Source: Actinomycetes bacterium
GTDB lineage: Bacteria > Actinomycetota > Actinomycetes > JAHEKZ01
NCBI GenBank assembly: GCA_024644435.1
Contig: JAHEKZ010000015.1
Location: 1-47,218, forward strand
DNA: 47,218 bases
Direction: 5' to 3'
Shown: positions 38,682 to 47,218 of the stretch, in pieces
How the letters are laid out: each line of letters starts with the position of its first letter
Numbering within the stretch: the first letter of the stretch is position 1
Notes under the pieces: generated by a model
Told to the model about the DNA's origin: nothing
The model's database searches: none
The model's input: the letters and a program-made list of their open reading frames with translations, nothing else
Translations under genes and position numbers: made by a program

Positions 38682-40378
38682 ATGAGCGATGAGCGCTACG
38701 ACATCGTCATCGTGGGTGGTGGCTCCGCCGGATCTGCCTTGGCGAACCGGCTGAGTGCCGACCCCGGCACCTCCGTGCTGGTCCTGGAGGCCGGGCGATC
38801 GGACTTCATCTGGGACCCGTTCATCCACATGCCTGCGGCGCTGCCGTTCCCCATCGGCAGCCGGCTCTACGACTGGCGCTACGAAACCGATCCCGAGCCG
38901 TACATGAACAACCGCCGCGTCTTCCACGCGCGCGGAAAGGTCCTCGGCGGATCGAGCAGCATCAACGGAATGATCTTCCAGCGCGGCAACCCCATGGACT
39001 ACGAGCGCTGGGGCGCCGACAAGGGCATGGAGAACTGGGACTTCGCGCACTGCCTCCCGTACTTCAAACGCATGGAGACCTGCCTGGCCGGTGCAGATGA
39101 GTGGCGCGGGGGCAGCGGACCACTCATCCTCGAACGCGGCCCCGCGACCAACCCGCTCTTCGGAGCCTTCTTCGAGGCGGCGCAGCAGGCTGGCTACCCG
39201 CTGACCGACGACGTGAACGGCTACCGCCAAGAAGGCTTCGCCAGGTTCGACCGCAACATTCACCGGGGACGCCGGTTGAGCGCCGCCCGTGCCTACCTGC
39301 ACCCGGTCATGAACCGCAAGAACCTCGACGTCGAGACCCTGGCGCACGCCACCAAGGTGGTTTTCGAGGGCAAGCGAGCCGTCGGCGTCGAGTACGTACG
39401 CGGGGGACGCCTGAAGCGCTCCGTGCGGGCCGGTGAGGTCATCCTGTGCGGTGGCGCGATCAACAGCCCACAGCTGCTCCAGCTGTCCGGCGTCGGGGAT
39501 GCTGAGCACCTGCAGTCGCTCGGCATCGACGTCGTCGCCGACCTTCCGGGTGTCGGTGCCAACCTGCAGGACCACCTCGAGGTCTACATCCAGTACGCCA
39601 GCAAGCTTCCGGTCTCGATCGCCCCTGGGCTCGCTTGGTGGAAGCGCCCTGGCATCGGCGCCCAGTGGCTCTTCCAGCGCAAGGGGCTTGGCTCCACCAA
39701 CCACTTCGAGGGCGGCGGGTTCGCCCGCAGCAATGACGACGTCGACTACCCCAACTTGATGTTCCACTTCCTACCGATCGCGATCAGGTACGACGGGTCC
39801 TCGCCCACCGAGGGACACGGCTACCAGGTGCACATCGGACCGATGTACTCCGACGCGCGGGGCTGGGTGAAGATCCGGTCGACCGACCCGATGGAACACC
39901 CGTCGATGCAGTTCAACTACCTCTCGACCGACCAGGACCGCCGTGAGTGGACCGAGGCGGTCCAGGTGGCGCGCAAGATCCTCACGCAGTCGGCATTCGA
40001 CCCGTTCAACGATGGTGAGCTCTCGCCAGGGCCATCCGTCGAGACCGAGGAAGAGATCCTCGAGTGGGTTCGCAATGACGCCGAGACCGCGCTGCACCCG
40101 TCCTGCACCACGAAGATGGGGGTAGGCGACGACGCCGTCCTCGACCCAGCCTCGATGGAGGTCTACGACGTCGAGGGCCTCCGCGTCGTCGACGCCGGCT
40201 CGTTCCCCTACGTGACGAACGGCAACATCTATGCGCCGGTGATGATGCTGGCCGAGAAGGCGGCCGATCTCATCATCGGCGCAACACCGCTGGCGCCGTC
40301 GGACGCCCCGTTCTACCGGCACGACCTAGGTTCTCCGCTCTATCCACCAGGCGACCCCCGCAATGAAGGAGCAGCTTC

Positions 40379-40382
<4 letters not shown>
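38682..40382 (+). CDS. betA: choline dehydrogenase, GMC flavoprotein
   Basis: A 566-residue FAD oxidoreductase of the GMC family that would convert choline to betaine aldehyde. The FAD loop [17 protein letters not shown] is at residues 9-25, and [19 protein letters not shown] is a family hallmark. The catalytic histidine is H472 in [10 protein letters not shown], with [17 protein letters not shown] (513 onward) completing the active site. GGAG lies 7 nt before the ATG. betA overlaps the following transporter ATPase gene by 4 nt, so uptake and oxidation are co-expressed. Confidence 0.92.
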
Positions 40383-41448
<1,066 letters not shown>

Positions 41449-41452
<4 letters not shown>

Positions 41453-43629
41453 CGGTCGAGCTCACGGAGATCGAGCACCCGGCCGCCGAGGCCCCCGTTC
41501 CGCAGGATGACGAGGGCGGTGGGCGTCTGCGCTGGATCGCTTTGGGCGTTGTCGTTGTCGTCTGGGTGATCCTCGGCGTGATCTTCCACGGGAAGGGGAC
41601 CCAAGACCTCCCCGTCTCCCAGCTCACGGCATTCCAGGAGTGGCTCAACGAGCTGCGCAACACGATCGAGGATGCCAAGTTCAACGGAAATCCGATCTTC
41701 CTCCCGATCGACTGGCTGAGCGAGGCGCTCGACTGGACGGTCACCCAGCTGCAGAACCTCTTCGTGTCCGACTCGAGCCGTCCCCAGGGTGTTGCGCAGG
41801 TGGGTTGGGCGGGCGTCGTGGCACTTGCGGTGTGGGTGGCGTACGCGCTCTCGGGCCTGCGGATAGCCATCTTGGCTCTGGCCGTCATGCTGTCCTTCGG
41901 GTGGCTCGGCTACTGGGAACAGAGCATCGACACCCTGATCATCACCGGTGTCTCGGTGGTCATCTGCGTGATCATCGGTCTTCCCACCGGCATATGGATG
42001 TCGCGCAGCAAACGGGTCACATCGGTCCTCACTCCGGTGCTGGACACGATGCAGACCATGCCGTCATTTGCCTACCTGGGGCCGCTGGTCCTCATCTTCG
42101 GGATCGGCAACCCCGGTGCCGTCGTCGCCACCCTGATCTACGCGCTGCCTCCGCTGATCCGCATCTCGGCGTACGGCTTGAGCACGGTCTCGCCGAGCAC
42201 GGTCGAGGCGACAACCGCACTGGGGTCGACCTCCACCCAGCTGATGACCAAGGTGCAGCTGCCGATGGCCAGGCGCACCATCATCGTGGGCCTGAACCAG
42301 ACCATCATGGCCGCACTCTCGATGGCGATCATCGCCGCCTTCATCGCCGGGCCCGGGCTCGGTATCCCCATCATCGACGCGCTGAGCGTCCTGAACGTCG
42401 GTATCGCCTTCGTCAGCGGCATGTGCATCGTGTTCATGGCGATCATGCTCGACCGGGCGACGTCCGCCGCCGGCGAACGATCTGAGGCGACGTCGCGGCG
42501 CGAGGTCAACGGGCAGCGCCGCCGCCTCATCCTGGGCATCTCGGCCGCCGTGGCGGTTGTCGTGGTCGCGATCTCACACAACCAGCTGCGCTGGAACGTG
42601 TTTCCCGACTCCGAGTGGGGACGGCGGATCGCCAACTGGGTGAACGACGCCACCGACACCATCTCCAACTCGATCGGCCAGTTCACCCGGTGGTTAAGTG
42701 ACGCCTTCACCGAAGTCTTTCTCAACCCCCCGTTCGGGTTGGACGCGTGGTTCGTCGACGCACCCTGGTGGTTGGTGTCGCTCGGCATCCTGGCCGTCGC
42801 CATCTTGCTCGGCGGCGCGGGTAAGGAAGCCACCCCTCGACTGGCCGCTGCCGTAGCGCTTGGTGCCGCTGCCGTGCTGATGTCTGGCTACTGGGCGGAC
42901 AGTCCGCTCGACATGTCGTGGGTGATCTACTGGGGCGCGGTTGTGGCGCTGTTGATCGGATCATCTGCCGTCGGTGGCGGAGGGGCCCTGATCCCCACTG
43001 CAGCAAGTATTTCGCTGATCTTCGCCGTCGGTCTGTGGAACGACTCCATGGTCACGCTCACCATGACGTTGGTCGCGACACTCTTCGTGATGATCTTCGG
43101 AATCGTGGTCGGGGTGTGGATGGGGCGCAGCCGCCGGGTCGACGCCACGGTCCGGCCCTTCCTCGATGGCCTCCAGACGCTGCCAGCACTGGTGTACCTC
43201 GTACCTGCACTGGCCTTCTTCCCCGCCGGGCGATTCTTGGCGATCATCGCCGCCGTCCTCTACGCAGCGCCGGTGGCGATCAAGATCACGGCCGACGGGG
43301 TTCGAAGTGTCGCCGGGCCCACGGTCGAGGCAGCCCAGTCGCTCGGCTCCAGCCGGTGGCAGATGATCGGCAAGGTGCAGCTGCCGATGTCGAAGGGGTC
43401 GATCGTTCTCTCCGCGAACCAGGGCCTGCTCTTCGTGCTGTCGATGGTGGTCATTGGTGGCCTGGTAGGTGGCGGCGGGCTGGGGTTCCTCGTCATCAAC
43501 GGCTTCTCCCAGCGGGAAGACTTCGGCAAGGGACTGGCCGCAGGCATCGCGATCACCGCCCTCGGGATCATGCTCGACCGCATCACTGTCCATACCGCGG
43601 CGCGCTACGGACGCGCCGACACTGCCTGA
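41449..43629 (+). CDS. betaine ABC transporter permease with two fused permease domains
   Basis: A 726-residue membrane protein in which two ProW/OpuAB-type permease domains are joined in one chain. Each half carries its own EAA loop for the ATPase: [20 protein letters not shown] (near residue 252) and [20 protein letters not shown] (near 625). Each is also preceded by the matching motifs [10 protein letters not shown] / [11 protein letters not shown] soluble linker with predicted helices ([19 protein letters not shown]) lies between. Normal ProW-type permeases are 280-350 residues and dimerise, so this is a fused heterodimer. It starts with GTG overlapping the ATPase stop. Confidence 0.9.
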
Positions 43630-43668
43630 CCCATGCCGCGCCCATGCGGCCCGATAGAAGGAGATCGA

Positions 43669-44643
43669 GTGCGAGTAACAAGAAGACGGGCCGGACGCGC
43701 CGCGGCCTTGGCCGCAGCCGCCAGCCTGTTGCTGGCCGCCTGTGGTGGCGGCGACATCGATAGCGGTGACAGCGGTGGCAGCGCCGGCGGCGCTGACTGC
43801 GGCGACTTCAACATGGCCATCAACCCCTGGGTCGGCTACGAGGCTTCTGCCTACGTCGTCGGCGAGGTGGCGGCCCAGAAGCTCGGCTGCAACACCAACT
43901 ACCTCAAGCTCAAGGAGGAGATCGCCTGGCAGGGATTCGGTAGCGGCAAGGTTGACGTCGTCATCGAGAACTGGGGCCACGACGACCTGAAGAAGGAGTA
44001 CGTCGACAAGCAAGAGACGGCGGTCGTCGTCGGGCCCAACGGAAACGTCGGGGTCATCGGCTGGTACGTGCCACCGTGGCTTGCCGAGGCGAACCCCGAC
44101 ATCACCAACTGGGAGAATCTCAACAAGTACGCCAGTGACTTCTCCACCGCCGAGACCGGCGACAAGGGCACGTTGTGGGACGGCGACCCGTCGTTCGTCA
44201 CCAACGACGAGGCTCTGATCGAGAACCTCAAGCTCGACTACGAGGTCGTCTACGCCGGCAGCGAGGCCGCCCTGATCCAGGGTTTCCGCAACGCTGAGAA
44301 GAACAAGGAGTTCTACCTCGGGTACTTCTACGAGCCCCAGTGGTTCCTCTCCGAGGTTCCGCTCGTGAAGGTCGACCTGCCGGCATGGGAGGAAGGCTGC
44401 GACGCCGACCCCGCAACCGTCGCGTGCGACTACCCCGAGTACATCCTCGACAAGATCGCCAGCGCCGACTTCATGGCATCTGGCAGCCCGGCAGCCGATC
44501 TGGTGTCGAACTTCACCTGGACGAACGACGACCAGAACCAGGTGGCGCTCTACATCGCGAACGACGGAATGTCAGGCGAGGACGCCGCACAGCAGTGGAT
44601 CGACGACAACCCCGACAAGGTTGACGCCTGGATCAACGGCTGA
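43669..44643 (+). CDS. glycine betaine ABC transporter substrate-binding lipoprotein
   Basis: A 324-residue OpuAC/ProX-type binding protein. The signal peptide RRRAGRAAALAAAASLLLAAC ends in lipobox LAAC with lipid-modified Cys25, so it is anchored outside the membrane. Ligand-region aromatics are visible in NPWVGYEASAYVVGEV, ENWGHDDLKKEYV and GWYVPPWLAEANPDI, consistent with an aromatic cage for a quaternary amine. Start choice: the GTG at 43669 has AGAAGGAGAT just upstream; the track's earlier ATG lacks one. It completes the betB-betA-transporter operon. The exact ligand (betaine, choline, carnitine, proline betaine) is open. Confidence 0.9.
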   Translation: MRVTRRRAGRAAALAAAASLLLAACGGGDIDSGDSGGSAGGADCGDFNMAINPWVGYEASAYVVGEVAAQKLGCNTNYLKLKEEIAWQGFGSGKVDVVIENWGHDDLKKEYVDKQETAVVVGPNGNVGVIGWYVPPWLAEANPDITNWENLNKYASDFSTAETGDKGTLWDGDPSFVTNDEALIENLKLDYEVVYAGSEAALIQGFRNAEKNKEFYLGYFYEPQWFLSEVPLVKVDLPAWEEGCDADPATVACDYPEYILDKIASADFMASGSPAADLVSNFTWTNDDQNQVALYIANDGMSGEDAAQQWIDDNPDKVDAWING

Positions 44644-44658
44644 CCGTCAGCCACTAGC

Positions 44659-44704
44659 AATGCGGAAGATCCCTGGGGCTATAGCCCCAGGGATCTTCCG
44701 CATT
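44659..44704. terminator. 46-bp perfect palindrome, bidirectional terminator
   Basis: The two arms of 23 bp are exact reverse complements (AATGCGGAAGATCCCTGGGG and onward, centred on CTATAG). It lies between the convergent ends of the binding-protein gene (15 nt after its stop) and the mttB-family gene (7 nt before its stop), so it probably terminates both transcripts. There is no T-run, which is common for actinomycete terminators. Confidence 0.8.
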
Positions 44705-44711
44705 GAGGGCC

Positions 44712-46151
44712 CTAGTCGCCGAGTTCGGCGCGGCGCCTGATGACGTAGTCCTCGAGCTCTTGGCGGATGCTTTCGTCCAATGGCGGCTGCTCGTACGCCT
44801 CGATCTTCTGGTGGTAGATGTCGTTCGCCCTGGCCGCTGTGTCTTTGGCACCGTTCTTCTTCCACCGCTCGAAGTTGTCCGACGACGACAGGAACGGCCG
44901 GTAGAAGCAGGTGCGGAAGCGCTCCATCGTGTGCATCGCTCCGAGGAAGTGGCCACCGTGGCCGACCTCGAGGTGAGCGTCGAATGCGAGGTCCTCGTCG
45001 GTGATCTCGAGTGGGGTGAACTGCTTCTGCAGGACCTCGAGCACCTGGACGTCCATCACGTACTTCTCGAAGCACGAGACGAGTCCGCCCTCGAGCCAGC
45101 CAGCGGTGTGCATCACGAAGTTCGTTCCCGACAAGAACGTCGGCATCATCGTCATCAAGGCTTCCCAGGCTGCCTGGGCATCAGGCATCTGTGACGAGTT
45201 CAAGCCACCCCCGCCGCGGAAGGGCAGCCCGAAATGACGCGCGATCTGCCCGGTACAGAGCAGGCCCATTGCCGACTCGGGCGTCCCGAACTGTGGCGAA
45301 CCGGACTGCATGTCGATGTTGGAGAGGAAGGAGCCGAAGACGACGGGAGCGCCGGGCCGAATCAGCTGCGTAAGCGCGATGCCGGTGAGCGCCTCGGCAA
45401 TCTGCTGCGCGAGCGCGGACGGGATCGTCACGGGCGACATCGCCCCCATGAGCAGGAACGGGGTCAGCACCACAGGCTGGTTGGCCGCCGAGTACTCGAA
45501 GAGTGCATCGAGCATGCGGTCGTCCCAGCGGAGCGGTGAGTTGCAGTTGATCAACGAGATGCTGACCGGCGTCTCTTCGATCGCCGCACGACCGCCGAAG
45601 ACGATCTCACCCATGGCGATCGTGTCGCGGGCGTTGACCCCGCTGACCACATTGCCCATGTACATCTTGTCGGTGAGGGTGAGCGTCGCGTAAAGCATGT
45701 CGAGGTGCCGTGAGTCGAGCGGAGTGTCGTTCGGCTCAACAACAACGCCCCCAACGCTGTCGATAGCGCTGAACGACTGTGCGAGCTTGGCGAAGTTGCG
45801 GTAGTCGTCGAAGGTGCCCTCACGGCGCACCGACCCCTCACGTACGAAGGGCGGGCCGTACACGCTCGAGAAGACCATGTGGTCGCCACCGATGTGAACG
45901 TTGTTCTCGGGGTTGCGCGCCTGGATGTCGAACTGCCGTGGCGCCTTGGCAACCTGGGCGAGCACCCAGTCGGGATCGAAGAAGACGTTGTCCCCTTCGA
46001 CCTTCATTCCGGCATCGCGGAAGAGGTCGACCGCCTCGGGCTTCATGAACTCGACGCCGATCTCACTGACGATCCGGCGCCATCCGCGATCCAACGTGGC
46101 CATCGAGTCCTCGGACAGGATCTCGTATCGCGGCATGCGGTTGACGAACAT
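44712..46151 (-). CDS. MttB-superfamily methylamine/betaine:corrinoid methyltransferase, non-pyrrolysine
   Basis: A 479-residue member of the trimethylamine methyltransferase superfamily. Family-like stretches include SEIGVEFMKPEAVDLFRDAG, RNPENNVHIGGDHMVFSSVYGPPFV, and FRGGGGLNSSQMPDAQAAWEAL. There is no in-frame TAG within the gene, so it is not the pyrrolysine trimethylamine enzyme; characterised non-pyrrolysine relatives (MtgB, MtpB, MtcB) demethylate glycine betaine, proline betaine or carnitine and pass the methyl group to a corrinoid protein. The start is ATG 46151 with GGAGGA upstream; the track adds 43 shadow codons. Context with betaine transport and a corrinoid-protein gene suggests glycine betaine or a close relative as substrate (inference). 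Confidence 0.85.
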   Translation of the reverse strand: MFVNRMPRYEILSEDSMATLDRGWRRIVSEIGVEFMKPEAVDLFRDAGMKVEGDNVFFDPDWVLAQVAKAPRQFDIQARNPENNVHIGGDHMVFSSVYGPPFVREGSVRREGTFDDYRNFAKLAQSFSAIDSVGGVVVEPNDTPLDSRHLDMLYATLTLTDKMYMGNVVSGVNARDTIAMGEIVFGGRAAIEETPVSISLINCNSPLRWDDRMLDALFEYSAANQPVVLTPFLLMGAMSPVTIPSALAQQIAEALTGIALTQLIRPGAPVVFGSFLSNIDMQSGSPQFGTPESAMGLLCTGQIARHFGLPFRGGGGLNSSQMPDAQAAWEALMTMMPTFLSGTNFVMHTAGWLEGGLVSCFEKYVMDVQVLEVLQKQFTPLEITDEDLAFDAHLEVGHGGHFLGAMHTMERFRTCFYRPFLSSSDNFERWKKNGAKDTAARANDIYHQKIEAYEQPPLDESIRQELEDYVIRRRAELGD

Positions 46152-46216
46152 CGGGCAATCCTCCAGGCATCCAGACGAATATTGCGTGGGCGCTTGACCG
46201 CCCGGGTGAGGAATCC

Positions 46217-46267
46217 TACTATCGCCACGTGGAATCTGAGTTCCACATAGTAGAACACCATGTTCCA
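46217..46267. promoter_or_regulatory. IclR-type operators and divergent promoters of mttB-family gene and iclR
   Basis: Operator 1 is a perfect inverted repeat GTGGAA-n6-TTCCAC (46229-46246). Operator 2 is TAGAAC-n5-GTTCCA (46251-46267) with one mismatch. TGGAA/TTCCA half-sites are typical of IclR-family regulators. TACTAT stands on the plus strand at 46217-46222 and on the minus strand at 46247-46252, flanking operator 1, so both start sites would fall inside it. Binding there could control both genes at once (inference). Confidence 0.55.
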
Positions 46268-46324
46268 TTTCCTCGGCCACCTGATGGCCGCCGAAATCCC
46301 CAGCAGCCTCAGAACAGGAACTCC

Positions 46325-47101
46325 ATGGCCCCTCCCACCGGCACGCAGGCCGTCGACCGGGCGTCGACCCTGCTGGTAACCGTCCTCCAGGCCGAGCAAC
46401 CCGTCCCGTTTGCCGAGCTGGCCGCGGCGGCGTCGCTTCCCAAGAGCACCGCGTCGCGCATCCTCACGAGCCTCGAACGCCACGGGCTCGTACGACGCGG
46501 CAGCGACTCGGCCGTGCGGCCGGGCCCCGTGCTCGCACGCTACGCCGGGTCGGGACGCTCCGATGCGCTGCTTCGACTGGCTCAGCCCCACCTCGCGCGG
46601 CTGGGTGAGCTCACCGGCGAAACGGTCAACCTTGCGGTTCCGGGCCCAACGGCTGTCGACCAGATCGCACAGGTCGACTCACGGTTCCTGCTCGGGGCCA
46701 CCAACTGGGTCGGCCGCGACGTACCGTTCCACTGCTCCGCACTCGGCAAGGTGTTCTTGGCGTACGGTGCGGTTCAGATGCCGCGTGGACGACTCGACCG
46801 ACGCACAGAGCGCACCCTGACGACGCGTGAGCGACTCGAGGCAGACCTGGAAGGCGTGCGGCGCCGCGGCTACGCCGTCGCCGACAACGAGCTTGAGCCC
46901 GGGTTGATGGCGGTTGCTGCGCCCATCACCGATGCAGAAGGCACCGTCGTCGCCGCCGTGGCGGTCACCGGGCCATCGGTGCGCCTCACCGGAAACCGCA
47001 TCGCTGGCGTCGGACGGCTGATCATCACCGAGGCGCGCGCCATCTCGCGCGCACTCGACCCCGCCGAACGACCCCGCAGCCGGAAGGTGGTCGTGGCATG
47101 A
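46325..47101 (+). CDS. IclR-family transcriptional regulator
   Basis: A 258-residue regulator with an N-terminal winged helix-turn-helix (FAELAAAASLPKSTASRILTSLERHGLVRR, residues 29-58, quoted here in parts) and an IclR effector domain, with VNLAVPGPTAVDQIAQVDS, FHCSALGKVFLAYG and RRGYAVADNELEPGLMAVAA. The ATG at 46325 has AGGAA upstream; the longer track start lies inside the operator region. It diverges from the mttB-family gene and overlaps the corrinoid-protein gene by 4 nt, so it probably senses the methylated amine and controls this catabolic set. The effector is unknown. Confidence 0.92.
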   Translation: MAPPTGTQAVDRASTLLVTVLQAEQPVPFAELAAAASLPKSTASRILTSLERHGLVRRGSDSAVRPGPVLARYAGSGRSDALLRLAQPHLARLGELTGETVNLAVPGPTAVDQIAQVDSRFLLGATNWVGRDVPFHCSALGKVFLAYGAVQMPRGRLDRRTERTLTTRERLEADLEGVRRRGYAVADNELEPGLMAVAAPITDAEGTVVAAVAVTGPSVRLTGNRIAGVGRLIITEARAISRALDPAERPRSRKVVVA

Positions 47102-47218
47102 CGCCTGAGGAGATTTTGAAGGGTCTGTTTGATGAGACGTTGGTGGGTAATGCGCCGGCGGTTTTGGATCTGACGAATCAGGGTCTGGGGTTGGGGATGG
47201 GCCCGGAGACGTTGTTGT
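47098..47218 (+). CDS. corrinoid (B12-binding) methyltransferase protein, N-terminal fragment (runs off window)
   Basis: The first 40 codons read MTPEEILKGLFDETLVGNAP..., which matches the helical N-terminal cap domain of MtaC/MtbC/MttC-type corrinoid proteins. The cobalt-binding DXHXXG motif would lie beyond the window. The ATG overlaps the iclR stop as ATGA. Codon use is strikingly unlike the rest of the window: among 40 codons the third base is G in 28, T in 11 and C in one; six of nine leucines are TTG. It would accept the methyl group from the mttB-family enzyme. Confidence 0.75.
   Translation, partial: MTPEEILKGLFDETLVGNAPAVLDLTNQGLGLGMGPETLL

Noticed and set aside
38022-39767. 581-codon open frame on the minus strand
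   Set aside because: It is antisense to the well-supported betB and betA genes; the sequence has no domain motif and reflects the GC-rich third-position bias of the real genes.
44712-44714. mttB-family gene ends in TAG, as a hint of pyrrolysine
   Set aside because: Pyrrolysine in true MttB lies in the middle of the protein. Here TAG is at the expected C-terminus, the palindromic terminator follows at once, and a second TAG is met within a few codons.

Overview
The window is a high-GC chromosomal segment of an actinomycete. The evidence is GC-rich codon third positions throughout, many GTG starts, several probable leaderless starts, a 14-gene nuo operon followed by a polyprenyl diphosphate synthase, a menJ/menG/menF menaquinone group, and actinomycete-type KorAB. 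A Micrococcales or Propionibacteriales member is plausible but cannot be fixed from sequence alone. No rRNA, tRNA, CRISPR array, insertion sequence or prophage gene was seen, and no gap longer than 300 bases lacks a gene.

Left part (1-13.8 kb). The first 37 bases are the start of a leftward FAD/NAD(P)-binding oxidoreductase behind a TetR-type palindrome. A leftward operon follows, nuoA-B-C-H-I-J-K-L-M-N and then htpX. It encodes a compact second complex I without the NADH module (NuoE, F, G) and without NuoD. Divergent from its nuoA are korA and korB (2-oxoacid:ferredoxin oxidoreductase), then rarD (drug/metabolite transporter type) and a 54-codon leftward gene.

Middle part (13.9-33.9 kb). 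A complete leftward operon nuoA-B-C-D-E-F-G-H-I-J-K-L-M-N ends in a long-chain polyprenyl diphosphate synthase. Just upstream lie menJ and menG (leftward) and menF (rightward). Complex I and several steps of menaquinone synthesis and tailoring therefore sit together. Complex I would pass electrons to the menaquinone whose side chain and head group these neighbours make.

Right part (33.9-47.2 kb). A leftward pair encodes an uncharacterised 146-residue protein and a P2-type cation ATPase. A rightward operon follows for choline oxidation and betaine uptake: betB, betA, an OpuA/ProV-type ATPase, a permease built from two fused permease domains, and a lipoprotein betaine-binding protein. It ends at a 46-bp perfect palindrome shared with a convergent mttB-family methyltransferase gene that lacks pyrrolysine. 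An IclR regulator diverges from mttB across a region with two IclR-like inverted repeats, and it overlaps the start of a corrinoid-protein gene that runs off the window. Together these suggest import or synthesis of glycine betaine (or a related quaternary amine) followed by corrinoid-dependent demethylation. The last gene has strikingly different codon use.

The most interesting points are (1) the NuoD/E/F/G-less complex I divergent from KorAB, a candidate ferredoxin-fed respiratory entry, and (2) the non-pyrrolysine MttB/corrinoid/IclR set next to betaine genes. Both functional readings are inferences from gene content.
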